DNA of 64,000 bases from Calamus simplicifolius (taxonomy: Eukaryota > Streptophyta > Magnoliopsida > Arecales > Arecaceae). The number at the start of each line of letters is the position of its first letter. Position 1 is the stretch's first letter. The notes beneath the pieces are model-generated. The model had not been told where the DNA came from. It worked only from the letters and a program-made list of their open reading frames with translations, and ran no database searches. The stretch is taken from NCBI GenBank assembly GCA_900491605.1, contig UESW01001506.1, positions 124,001 through 188,000 on the forward strand. Reading direction: 5' to 3'. The position numbers and the translations under genes are program-made. This document shows, piece by piece, positions 22,582-34,028 of the stretch.

Positions 22582-23898
22582 TTAGCTTTTGAAAAATATT
22601 TTCAATCTTACAAAAAATCCCTTTCTAAATTTGCTAGAAATATGATATAGAAATTTAAATATACAAATAAAGTAAAACCAAAAGATAAGATGGATCAAAC
22701 CAGGATCGAGGCGTGTTAGACACTACCCTAAGGATCAAATTTTCGCTCCTTCATGCAGGTTGTTGGCAATCTGTCCCCAAGGTACAATGACCCGGCTAGA
22801 CCCGATCCTCCTACTATGAGCACGATCGTGTAGAGGTGCAAACCTAACGATTACCTTCAGATGCCTAAAAGATCAATAAAATATAAAAATATAATGAGAT
22901 AAAAGAAATCATATAGGGCTACTCCAAATCATTCTAGATTGATGCCTTGCCTCAATCTGAATCCCTGAGCCTATTTATAGGCTCAGCCCATAAAAGCTCC
23001 AACGGCTCGGCCCATAATGGCCTTAAAGGCCTAATGCCCGTTAGCCCCAAATTACGTCAAAAATGGCTTACAAAATAAATTATTTAGGCCGTTTCTGAAT
23101 GTTGATGAACGTTGGCCTTCCAATGTTCACGCAACGTTCCAACGGAACGTTGCGACAATGGAGTCGGTGAACGTCTGCGAACGGCTGAAACGTTCGCAGG
23201 CATTCTTTCATTTTTTTTATTTTTATTTTTATTATTTAAACTTTTCTAACAATCTCCCACAAAAGTTTAAAATAAAATAAAATAAAATAAATATAATAAA
23301 AATTTTAGGGCATCTTATACTGCGCAATAGGTGAGGTGTCCTATGGACTTAAACCTCACTTAGTGTTGATTGTATACATCTGAAGGAACCATAGTGGATT
23401 AGACCTTGAACTAGGTCCTTTGACTCAGACTTCTACTAATCACACACACAGTATGGATCAATTGGGTTTAAGCGGTTAGCGCATATTAAAGGCCTTGCGC
23501 TTAGTACCTTGATTTTTCATGAGAATTCTTTAAGGTTAGCCCAAACCTTTAGTCACGGCCTAATATGACGATTCTCATATAGGTGAATCCTCCAAGGGTA
23601 TTTGTGATAATACCCTGCAGATAACCTACCTCGGATCCATTAAGAGTATGACTCAACCTTACACAAATTTACTTTGTTACTTTATAAGAGCACTCATCAT
23701 AGGGATGGGATGAAAAATTTTCAAATTTTGTGCTCTAACACGATCACTCAATCAGCTTCGTTTCTACCATATTGAACCTCATTAATGGGATCTCTAATCA
23801 CAGAGGTTGGGTATCCACTGCTGGCGACCAAATAATGGGCTTAAGCCACATCCCCTCGATGAATCTAGGACTCCATTCCTAGATAACTTATTGTTTAA
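22582..23898 (-). mobile_element. Partial copia element 2 (LTR plus 3' internal part)
   Basis: The LTR (22582-23251) and 3' untranslated part (23252-23898) repeat the structure of 19603-20912, including the gagcctatttataggctc palindrome (about 22974) and the cccacaaaagttt polypurine tract. The first bases of the LTR are altered (cttagctttt rather than tgttagaacttt). The internal part breaks off at ctagataacttattgtttaaa, directly followed by copy 2 of the 0.41 kb repeat. Confidence 0.8.
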
Positions 23899-23899
23899 A

Positions 23900-24313
23900 C
23901 TTTCTTGATACAAAAGGTAAATCCACTTACCTTTTAAATCTGTTATGCAATCCCAATGCCAAGTCTTTTCCCAACATCCTATCAAAAGGAGTCAAGTCTT
24001 TCCAGTGTTCACCACCACGATAAGGGATACACCTTTTAGATCGAGTTTCATCTCTCTTTCCACTGCATTAACCACCACCCATAGCCATTTGCGCAAACAT
24101 ATGCATCCATATTAACACACAATGCATGCATATACACTAAAATCAAATACTTCATGACGTTGAAGCAAAACCTATACATACAGCCAAATTGCCTCAAAAT
24201 ATATTAGCATTGTGGTCTTTGAAATACGAAACAAATGGTGTTCACACAAATGACAATGAAGATGATCAGACAATGGATAATCCACTTTGATACTCCTGTC
24301 ACACGCTGTTAGA
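23900..24313. repeat. 0.41 kb direct repeat, copy 2
   Basis: This is the partner of 19199-19609, continuing after gctgttaga into ctgtaataccccta. Because copy 2 flows on without a break, it may be the original and copy 1 the duplicate, or the reverse. Confidence 0.88.
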
Positions 24314-24646
24314 CTGTAATACCCCTATAAAGAGTCCAAAAGGTTAAATGCATCAAATATTTGAAGTGCAGTCCAAAGCTCAAGACACACATATTGGTAC
24401 CTGATACAAACATCTATCTACATAATTAGCAAAAGTATATGCTACCAGACAGGCACCAATCACATTCCAACATGGTAATGGGGCAAGGCATTCACACTAC
24501 TTATCCTAGTTAATTTATCAAAGAATTTTCCAGTATTTTTCCCTTTGATCCCCTCCTTAGAGGACCTTCTCTGAACTTTGTCCAACTCTTGAGCTACTCC
24601 AGTTGAAATTCATTATTTGGCCAAGCACTGAATTAATATCATAGAT
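24314..24646. other. CACTA-1 sequence up to Copia-B, no gene seen
   Basis: This non-coding sequence is continuous with 41717 onward once Copia-B and one gtaac are removed. No domain is recognised. Confidence 0.45.
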
Positions 24647-24651
24647 GTAAC

Positions 24652-25488
24652 TGTTAGAAAAATTATTTTTTCCTTTTGCAAAATTCCTTTATTAGAAAAT
24701 GCTAAAAAATTAATTAGAAAATTTATACTCAAAATTTAAATTAAAATCAAAATTAAAAGGAATCAAACTGGTCGAGGCATGTTAAACACTGCCCTAAGGA
24801 CAAGTTTTCGCCCCCTCGTGTGGGTTGTTGGCGAATTGTCCCCAAGGTACAACGACCTGATTTGATTCGATCCACCTACTGCGAGCATGATTGGGTGGAG
24901 GTTCAAACCCAGTGATTCTTCATATGCCTAAATATAATAATAAAATAGTTAAATAAATCATTTACCACCGGTAGTTTATTGAGACATATTTCCTTATTGA
25001 GACTCCTTGTTAAGAAGCATCAGGATTTGCAGCAACAGAATCTTCAAGGGTTTGCAGCAACAGAATCTTCAAGGATTTGCAGCAACAGAATTTGCAGCAA
25101 CAGAATCTTCAAAGAATTTGGAGCAACAAGATCTTCAATGATTTTCAGCAACAGAATTTGTAGCAACGGGATTTTTAAGGATTTTATTTTTTGCCTTCTA
25201 TGTTCTCTTCTTATTTCCCTTAGTTTATCCATATATTTATATTTAAAAAAAATTGACCGTTTCTCCTTGTGACCTTTCCTTCCCGAACGTTGGTCATGGA
25301 GCATGAGCGTGCGAAATAAAAGCTCGCGAACGCTCGCTGCGAGCGTTCCGCAAATGCTTGCGAACGCTCGTCGCGAGCATTCCACGAACGCTCCCAGCGA
25401 GCGTGTCCCACGCGAGCATTTAATGTTCGCGTGGGTCGGTTACCTTTTTTTTTTATTTTTAACTTTTAACATAGGTCAAAAGTCAACA
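24652..25488 (-). repeat. Copia-B 3' LTR
   Basis: This 837 bp LTR matches the copy at 40824. It has TG...CA ends, and on the plus side is followed by atcccccacaaaagtt, the minus-strand polypurine tract. It contains a 25-27 bp minisatellite (25020-25170) and a cluster of gcgaacgctcg/cgcgagcgt words (25310-25425). A minus-strand TATA-like tataaatatatgg lies at about 25227-25243. Confidence 0.92.
25020..25170. repeat. 25-27 bp minisatellite in Copia-B LTR
   Basis: Five to six copies of a unit like gatttgcagcaacagaatct plus tcaag. The other LTR has a longer, rearranged array of the same unit (41195-41400), so array length changed after insertion. Confidence 0.85.
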
Positions 25489-26121
25489 ATCCCCCACAAA
25501 AGTTAAAAATTAAAAAATAAAATTAATAAAATTAATAATAAAATTAATATACCAAAAAAAATTAGGGCATCTTATAATGCGCAATAGGTGAGGTGTCCTA
25601 TGGACTTGAACCTCACTTAGTGTTGATTGTATACATTTGAAGGAACCATAGTGGATTAGACCTTGAACTAGGTCCTTGACTCAGACTTCTACTAATCACA
25701 CACAGCATGAATCAATTGGGTTTAAGCGGTCAGCGCATATTAAAGGCCTTGCGCTTAGTACCTTGATTTTTCATGAGAATTTGTTAAGGTTAGCCCAAAC
25801 CTTTAGTAATGACCTCATATAACAATTCTCATATAGGTGAATCCTCCAAGGGTATTTGTGACTAATACCCTGCAGATAACCTACCTTGGATCCATTAAGA
25901 GAATCACTCAACCTTACATAAATTTACTTTGTCACTTTATAAGAGCACTCATTATAGGGATGGGTTGAAAAAATTTTCAAAATTTGTGCTCTAACACGAT
26001 CACTTAATCAGCTTCGTTTCCACCACATTGAACCTCATTCATGGGATCTCCAATCACAGAGGTTGGGTATCCACTGCTGGTGACCAAATAATGGGCTTAA
26101 GCCCCATCCCCCTCGATGAAT
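25489..26121 (-). other. Copia-B 3' untranslated region
   Basis: This is non-coding sequence between the RNase H stop and the 3' LTR, starting at the polypurine tract. It is shared with the partial elements at 20270 and 23252. It contains no open frame of note. Confidence 0.75.
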
Positions 26122-27161
26122 CTAGGACTCCACTCCAGATAATCCCTTGGTTAATTGATCTGCCAAATTCTTCTCAGATTTGACAAATTCCAAAGAGATA
26201 ACATCATTTTTCTTATGTTGTCTTATAGACTTATGACGAAGCCATATATGGCGATTCATCTTTTTATTAGTACTCTTTTGATTTGTCAGTTCAATTGCAG
26301 CCTTATTATCACAATGGATAGATATAGCTGGAACTGGCTTAGGTACCAAAGGTAGCTCTGATATTAGATTTTTTATCCACTCTACCTCATTACAAGTGGT
26401 ATCTAGAGCTATCAACTCGGCCTCCATGGTGCTTCTAGAAATAATAGTTTGCCTAGTGGATCCCCAGGCAATAGCAGCACCGCCAAGAAGAAAAACGTAT
26501 CCGGTAGTTGATTTTAAATCATGAGAATCAGTGGCCCAATTAGCATCACTGTAACCCTCAACCACCTTAGGGTATTCAGTAAACATCAAAGAGAGATTAA
26601 GTGTTCCCTTTAAATATCGGAACACTCTTTCTAAGGCTACCCAATGAGATTGATCAGGATTTTGATTATATCTACTCAGCCTTCCTACAGCATAGGCAAT
26701 ATCAGGTCTTTTTCTGTTTGCTACATACAAGAGAGATCCTATACTTTGAGAATACTTTAATTGATTAATTGGGTCACCTAAATTTTTCTTTAGGTGAAAG
26801 CTAGGATCAAAAGGAGTAGATATTGATTTAAGATTGGAATAACCAAACTTCTTGATCATTTTTTCTATAGAATGAGAAAGAGAGAGAGCTATCCCTTTAT
26901 GGGACTTGATAAGCTTCATCCCTAGGATTACATCCGCTTCACCTAAATCTTTCATGTCAAACTTAGAAGAGAGGAAAGATTTAACACTTGAAATAATTTC
27001 AAGAGATGTTCCAAAAATTAAAATATCATCGACATATAAGCAAAGGATTACACAATCATTATCGACGATCTTAGAATACACACACTTATCATGATTATTA
27101 ATTTGAAATCCAAAAGATAGAATAATTTGATCAAATTTCTCATGCCATTGTTTAGGAGCCT
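26122..27161 (-). CDS. Copia-B reverse transcriptase end and RNase H
   Basis: On the minus strand the sequence enters from the Athila insertion at APKQWHEKFDQII (27160), gives the catalytic LCLYVDDILIFG, then LGEADVILGMKL, KRPDIAYAVGRLSRY, and the RNase H domain with GYSDANWATD, STMEAELIALDTTCNEVEWI and HCDNKAA. It ends VKSEKNLADQLTKGLS with a stop at 26122. This stretch is open throughout, about 345 codons, and is the best preserved coding piece in the window. It copied the element's RNA into DNA when joined to 37581-38333, but the Athila insertion now separates the two halves. Confidence 0.92.
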
Positions 27162-28381
27162 TGATGCGTGTCGTAGCGCAATGATTAAAACACCTTAATT
27201 TCACTATTAGAATAGCGAGAGTAAGGGATCGATTCCACAGGGACTTTAGCGATTATCTTGAAATAAATTTATAAATTTAACTAAATAGATAATTATTAGT
27301 GCAAAATAATCAAGATATGGTCTATCTTATAAGAGCACGGCCCATACCCATAGATTATGGTCCGTCCCTTTTAAGTATAGATCAGTCTAAAATTATTTTC
27401 ACTTAAATATAATTTAATAACAATTAAATATGAATAGAAAGTTTATTTTATATAAATTAAAGAGTCATGACATTAAGAAGGCAACAAGAAAGCAATAAAT
27501 TCTCTCTATACCAAACCAAAGATGGGATGGAGTCTTTATTCATGCGCCTCCCCCGCACGAACAGATCACCTCGTCACGGCTGGAAGAAGAGGAAATCACG
27601 GAACAGAGCACCAGGTCACTGCTCCACGTCCACAGATGGCCTTGGAATAGAGGAAGAACACGGACTCACTCACGGAGCTTTCTCCTTCCTGCGGACTCCA
27701 ATCCACGGCACAGACACGAGAACTTCATGGACTTCTTTCCAACGCCTACGGACGTCTGGAACAGAGCTTCTCCGCACGGCTGCAGAGCCTTCTTCACCGG
27801 AACAGAGTCTCTTCAAGCCACAGAACAAAGCCTTGGACGGGCGAATCCTCCTTCAAGAAACCCTCCGTGTGTTATTTATAGAAGTCCGGACGTGGCAGAG
27901 AAGCAACGGAGGAATTTTGTTGCCAAAACAGAGAATGCGGAAGCCAAAACAGAGGACGCGGAAGCCACCAAAAAAAATTTGGATAAATCCTCCATAAAAT
28001 TCAAATTCCTTTTAAAGGAATTTAATTCTCTCAATTTGATAACTTCCTATCTAATCTATTCCTTAATTGGTGGAGGAAACAGTTAGAATTTGAATTAAGA
28101 AGAATCGGCTGAAAGAAAATAGAAAACGGGAAGACGATGAAGTCGGCAATGTATTTGCCGTTTTTGCTTTGAAATCCATGCTAAATCCTTAAAAATCAAT
28201 TCCGAGCTCATCTTAAATCCGATATGAGTACCGTTTGCGTCATTAAATCCCTTAAATCAAGCTCTTTAAATTGATAAGGTTTTATTTAAAATATTATATA
28301 AAATATTAAAATATTAAATAATAATAGGTACGTTAAATTATTAATTAATAGGTTTAATGATAATTATTTATGCGTTTATCA
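27162..28381 (-). repeat. Athila-like 3' LTR
   Basis: This 1220 bp LTR is followed on the plus strand by ctccccccaacttg, that is, a minus-strand polypurine tract TTGGGGGGAG. Compared with the other LTR it has an extra segment of about 38 bases near 27600-27640. Open frames in its GC-rich part are not genes. Confidence 0.92.
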
Positions 28382-29122
28382 CTCCCCCCAACTTGAATCT
28401 TACTCGTCCTCGAGCAAATAAGAAATTTAGAAATATATACCAAGTTAGTCCAAGAATTGATAGTTATTTTATAGTTCTTTTTTTAAAAAAAAATTCTGGT
28501 TAGAACATAAGGGAGGTACTTCATTGGATTATTAAGTTTACCCAATTAGTAATAAAGTGTAGTCCAAAAGTCTTTCTTCACCAACTTTCCACTTCTTTAA
28601 TTAAATCTTCTAACTTAATTTGGGTTGGGTGTAGTGTCTTTTGTACTTTGTTCTTTATTTATTTATTTATTTATTTATATGTAAAGTCAGTGCAATGTCC
28701 TAACCCCTTGCTTTCTAATTAATCCTTATAGTGAGCTTTAGGCCAATGGCTTACAAACTAATTGGTTTTAGGGCATTAGGTATAAAATACCCCTCGGACT
28801 TACTTACTCGAGTCAAAAAGGCTTTAGGTAGGACTGACTCTACTTAGGTTCTTTTACATTCCCACCTTTTTACATGAACAACATCACTTTCTTAGGTGAC
28901 GGGGCCCGGTTACTCAGTGAAAAAATACTAAGAACCTAATTTATTAACTTTAAGAGAGATTTTTTTTCTGGGCTAAACCCTATCTTTTATTAGGTTTACT
29001 TAATAATTTATTCCTCAGTATCTCAAAAATAATCTAACCATTAATTCATTAATCAGACTGCTTGATTAACTTCAAATCGAGACAGAATTTGGTACACACA
29101 TCTGATTATAGTTTTACTCGAG
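28157..29122. repeat. 966-bp tandem duplication spanning LTR and internal sequence, unit A
   Basis: Unit A starts at gccgttttt and repeats in unit B from 29123 (gccgtttt, then the same tgaaatccatgctaaatcct). Each unit carries the last 0.22 kb of the LTR, the polypurine tract and about 740 bp of internal sequence. Unit B flows on into the undivided element and contains a T-rich insertion (29930-29970) that unit A lacks. Confidence 0.9.
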
Positions 29123-29934
29123 GCCGTTTTCTGTTTTGAAATCCATGCTAAATCCTTATAAAATCAATTCCAAGCTCATCTTAAATCCGATTTGAGTGCC
29201 GTTTGCGTCATTAAATCCCTTAAATCAAGCTCTTTAAATTGATAAGGTTTTATTTAAAATATTATATAAAATATTAAAATATTAAATAATAATAGGTACG
29301 TTAAATTATTAATTAATAGGTTTAATGATAATTATTTATGCGTTTATCACTCCCCCCAACTTGAATCTTACTCGTCCTCGAGCAAATAAGAAATTTAGAA
29401 ATATGTACCAAGCTAGTCTAAGAATTGATAGTTATCTTATAGTTCTTTTTAAAAAAAAATTCTAGTTAGAACATAAGGGAGGTACATCATTGGATTATTA
29501 AGTTTACCCAATTAGTAATAAAGTGTAGTCCATAAGAATTTATAGAAGTCTTTCTTCACCAACTTTTCACTTCTTTAATTAAATCTTCTAACTTAATTTG
29601 GGTTGGGTGTAGTGTCTTTTGTACTTTAGTTCTTTATTTATTTATTTATATGTAAAGTCAGTGCAATGTCCTAACCCCTTGCTTTCTAATTAACCCTTGT
29701 AGTGAGCTTTAGGCCAATGCCTCACAAACCAATTGGTTTTAGGGCATTAGGTATAAAATACCCCTCGGACTTACTTACTCGAGTCAAAAAGGCTTTATGT
29801 AGGACTGACTCTACTTAGGTTCTTTTACATTCCCACCTTTTTACGTGAACAACATCACTTTCTTAGGTGACGGGGCCCGGTTACTCAGCAAAAAAATGTT
29901 AAAAACCTAATTTATTAACTTTAAGAGAGATTTT

Positions 29935-29966
<32 letters not shown>

Positions 29967-30215
29967 TTTTGAATAACATTTTCACCCATACCCTTATTAA
30001 GTAGATTGTACTATTAAGATCAGTGGTCAGAAGGGTCTAAAATTATTCTAAAATTTTTCTAGGCTAAACCCTACCTTTTATTAGGTTTACTTAATAATTT
30101 ATTCCTCAGTATCTCAAAAATAATCTAACCATTAATTCATTAATCAGACTGCTTGATTAACTTCAAATCGAGACAGAATTTGATACACACATCTGATTAT
30201 AGTTTTACTCGAAGA
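29123..30215. repeat. Tandem duplication, unit B
   Basis: Second copy of 28157-29122, with an extra T-rich tract and about 90 bases after it (29930-30060). It includes a 227-bp truncated LTR remnant (29123-29349) and a second polypurine tract. Confidence 0.88.
29930..29971. repeat. Poly-T tract
   Basis: About 40 bases of T with one C and one G interruption, present only in unit B of the duplication. Confidence 0.95.
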
Positions 30216-30429
30216 TTTACATTCTTTTTCCTCCCCCCCAACTTTATTTCCATTGTCCCTAATGGAAGAAAAATTAATTAATTTCAAGGAAAGATACTAC
30301 CTGATAGAGTATTTGAAGGTTGGACGTTTCATTGTTGTCATCTTCTTTCAATTAGCTTCTGTTGCTCTTCTCTGGTCATACTAAAAGAACACACTAAAAG
30401 AACATAAAGTTAAAAATAACTAATAAACT

Positions 30430-31637
30430 GGGTTGCCTCCCAAGAGCGCTAAGTTTAAAGTCTTCAGCCAGACTGTGCTGCTCATTATGATAGTTTTGGG
30501 TTCATAAGATCAATTGATTCAATAATTTCTCCATCATTAATTTCTTCTATATATGGTTTCAAACACTGGCCATTTACTTTGAATGTATTTCCCTGCTTGG
30601 GGTCTTTAAGCTCTACAGCTCCATGGGGAAATACTTGAGTTACTATAAAAGGTCCATTCCATCGTGAACGAAGTTTTCCAGGAAAAAAGTGTAATCTTGA
30701 ATTGTAAAGCCATACTTTTTGATTTGGTTCAAAAGTTTTTCTACTAATAAATTTATCATGATATGCTTTGGTTCATTCTTTATAAATTTTTGAGCTTTCA
30801 TATGCCTCATTTCGTAGCTCTTCTAACTCATTCAATTGGAGTTTTCTATTGACACCTGCATTTTTCATATCATAATTAAATTGCTTGATAGCCCAAAATG
30901 CACGGTGTTCTAATTCTACAGGTAAATGATAGGCTTTTCCAAATACGAGCTGTAAGGAGACATTCCTATGGGAGTTTTAAATGCAGTACGATAAGCCCAT
31001 AATGCATCATCCAAATGTTCTGACCAATCTTTCCTATCAGGTCTTACCGTTTTCTCAAGGATATTTTAATTTCTCTATTTGATATTTCAACTTGGCCACT
31101 AGTTTGGGGATGATAAGGTGTAGCTACCTTATGAGTAATTCCATATTTATTCATTAATCCTTCGAAGTGTCTATTCGTGAAATGTGTACCCCCATCACTA
31201 ATTATAGCCCTTGGGCATCCAAAATGACTAAGGATATTATGCTGAATAAACTTGATTACAACTTTATGATCATTGGTTCGAGTTGCCATGGCTTCAATCC
31301 ATTTTGACACATAATCAACTGCCACTAGAATGTATTCAAATCCAAAAGAGGAAGGAAATGGGCCCATAAAATCAATACCCCATACATCAAAAATTTCTAC
31401 AACCAAGATAGGGTTTAGGGGCATCATGTCTTTTCGATATATATTTCCTGTTTGTTGACATTGGAGACAATTACGATCAAATTCATGTGCATCTTTAAAA
31501 AGAGTTGACCAATAAAACCCACTTTGTAGTATATTTGCTGCAGTTTTCTTTCTACTAAAATGTCCTCCACAGGCAAGAGAATGACAGAAGTTAAGTATAC
31601 TTTTGAATTCACTCTCTAGGACACATCGCCTAATCAC
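30430..31637 (-). pseudogene. Athila-like integrase
   Basis: The minus strand starts at about 31637 with an HHCC-type zinc region (HSLACGGHFSRKK, then CLQCQQTG) and carries the catalytic Asp in WGIDFMGPFP, the Asp in ISDGGTHF and the Glu in SGQVEISNRE. It continues past a frame shift near 31050 through DALWAYRTAF, FGKAYHLPVELEHRAFWA and a C-terminal KVWLYNSRLHFFPGKLRSRW segment that ends near 30500. Integrase inserts the cDNA copy into the chromosome. One stop lies near 30775. It is otherwise of full length for the lineage. Confidence 0.88.
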
Positions 31638-31724
31638 CTGATCTGAATAGTACTTAAATAATTCAGGGTCTTCCCAAAAGTAATATTTGATTTGTGAGAA
31701 AAATCTATCTTTTTCTTGTTTTGT

Positions 31725-32455
31725 CTAGTGGGAAGGTACTTTTCCTATTGCCAAATAATTCACAATGTGGGCAAACCAGGGAAGACTGCTATGGGAAATT
31801 GAAAATAATTGCTCATCAGAAAACCTATCTCTGATTATTTCTTTATTGTATTCCACTGAGATCCTAGAGATATGATCTGCTACCATATTTTTAGAACCCT
31901 TCTTATCTAAGATTTCTAGATCAAATTCTTGTAGGAGTAGGATCCATCTAATTAGTCTGGGTTTTGTATCCTTTTTTGATATAAGATGCCTCAATGCTGC
32001 ATGATCTGAATAAACTAAAACTTTAGACCCTAACAGATATGATCTAAACTTTTCTAGGGCAAACACAACTGCTAGTAATTCTTTTTCAGTGGTAGTATAG
32101 TTCATTTGTGCATCTGAAAGAGTTTTGCTAGCATAATAAATTACATGGGGTTCTCGATTGAGTTTCTGTCCTAGAACTGCACCTACAGCATAATCAGAAG
32201 CATCACACATGATTTCAAAAGGTATGGTCCAATCTGGGGCTTGATAATGGGTGCAGTGGTCAAAGCAGTTCGAAGGATGTTATAGGCTGTTAGACAATCT
32301 TTATCAAAATTAAAAGAACTATCCTTGGTCAACAAATTACATAATGGTCGAGAAATTTTACTGAAATCTTTGATGAAGCGTCTATAAAAACCAGCATGAC
32401 CAAGGAAAGATCGTACTTGTTTAACTGAGGTTGGGGGTGGTAGATTTGAGATCAA
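31725..32455 (-). pseudogene. Athila-like RNase H
   Basis: The domain is read in two overlapping frames: 32455-32183 with SVKQVRSFLGHAGFYRRFIK (the RT/RNase H connection) and 32210-31725 with MCDASDYAVGAVLGQ, YYASKTLSDAQMNY, TTEKELLAVVFALEKFRSYL and YSDHAALRHL. The Asp of CDASD and the Glu of TEKE are the expected catalytic residues. A single frame shift near 32200 separates the parts. Confidence 0.9.
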
Positions 32456-33401
32456 TTCAACCTTGGCTTTATCAACCTCAATACTCTCTCTGAAACAATG
32501 TGTCCAAGCACAATTCCCTCACGAACCATAAAATGGCTCTTCTCCCAACTTAGGACTAAATTCATTTCCATACATCGTTTCAGTACCTTAGTCAAGTTCT
32601 CGAGGCAGCTATCAAATGATGCACCAAAGACTGAAAAATCATCCATAAATACTTCCAAAAATTGACCAATCATATCAGAAAATATGGCCATCATACATCG
32701 TTGAAAAGTGGCTGGTGCATTACAAAGACCAAATGGCATATGTCTAAAGGCAAATGTTCCAAAGGGACAGGTAAGGTGGTCTTTTCTTGATCTGCAGGAA
32801 ATACTGGGACTTGATTGTATCCTGAATATCCATCTAAGAAACAAAAGAAACTTTGTCCCGCTAGCCGTTCTAGAATTTGATCGATAAAAGGCAAAGGAAA
32901 GTGGTCTTTCCTAGTCACGGCATTCAACTTTTGATAATCTATACACACTCTCCAACTAGTTGATGTGCGAGTAGGAATTGATTCGCCCTTTTCATTTTTA
33001 ATCATGGTAATACCCGATTTTTTAGGTACTACTTGGATTGGACTGACCCATTGGCTATCTGAAATTGGATAAATGATACCAGCATCAAGCCATTTTACTA
33101 CTTCTTTCTTAACAACATCCCTCATGTTTGGATTTAGCCTTCGTTGCATGTCTCTATGTGGTTTGGCTTCAATTTCACTATGAATATGGTGCATGCAAAC
33201 GGAAGGGTCAATTCCCTTAATATCAGCTATTGTCCATCCAATCGCCTCTTTATGTTCTTTAAGTACATCTACCAATTTATCTTCTTGCTCAGAGGTTAGG
33301 GTAGATGCAATGATTACTGGAAGGGTATCATTGGGTCCAAGGAATGAATATTTTAAGTCATCTGGAAGAGGTTTCAATTCTAGTTGGGGTGGTTCTTCCA
33401 A
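32452..33401 (-). pseudogene. Athila-like reverse transcriptase
   Basis: Read on the minus strand, 33401-32691 gives SQWVSPIQVVPKKSG, RVCIDYQKLNAVTRKDHFPL and FFCFLDGYSGYNQ, with the first catalytic Asp in FLDG. A shift near 32780 leads to the second frame (32844-32452) with FAFRHMPFGLCNAPATFQRC and the catalytic EVFMDDFSVFG. The MDD box and neighbouring blocks identify a gypsy-type, Athila-lineage enzyme. Confidence 0.92.
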
Positions 33402-33743
33402 GGATGGTATTAAAGGACTTGGTTTAGTTGGAAGTGGTTCATATTTTATAGTCCAAGGCGGATGGTGTCAAACTTAGGTGGTTCTAATAACATGTTTATT
33501 TCTTTGGTATACTCATCAATATCAAAGTCATCTATTCCAAAATGTGTAAGACATGTTTGTAAAGGATCCAATCAATCAAACTTTGGAATTTCTTATCTAC
33601 TACTTCCTCTATCATGTTTACTTCATTTAAATCATACACAGGTGGTCCTTGGGAAGCATTAAAAATATTTAATCTCATCTTCTTGTTTCCAAAAGATACA
33701 TCCATCACACCTGTTCTACAATTTATGCATGCATTAGCAGTAG
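33402..33743 (-). other. Athila-like pol linker between protease and reverse transcriptase
   Basis: The minus strand is coding-like but broken by stops and has no motif I recognise. It joins the protease and reverse transcriptase portions of pol. Confidence 0.5.
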
Positions 33744-34028
33744 CTAGAAAAGGTCTTCCAAGGATGATGGGAATTTGGTTAGATTACCGCTAGATTCCAT
33801 ATCTAACACAAGGAAGTCGACAGGAAAATAGAATTTATCCACCTTTACTAATACATCTTCCAATATTCCACGAGGTTCTTTGACTGATCTATCTGCCAAT
33901 TGTAGTGTTACTGTCATGGGTTTCAACTCTCCAAATCCAAATAATTCATATACTGAACTTGGGAGAAGGTTTATACTCGCACCCAAATCTAATAATGCTT
34001 TCTTGATTGTGAAGTTTCCTATACACAC
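33744..34028 (-). pseudogene. Athila-like aspartic protease
   Basis: LDLGASINLLPSSVYELFG carries the catalytic Asp in the D-x-G-A-S form typical of Athila proteases, and the domain continues to KVDKFYFPVDFLVLD. It overlaps the end of the gag frame by about ten bases, with a frame change that suggests a mutation rather than a programmed shift, because plant gypsy elements usually encode gag-pol in one frame. Confidence 0.85.

Noticed and set aside
27467..28086. Plus-strand frames of 119-176 codons near the Athila LTR, repeated at 36695-37100
   Set aside because: They lie wholly within the two LTR copies and differ between them by indels, so they are LTR sequence and not genes.
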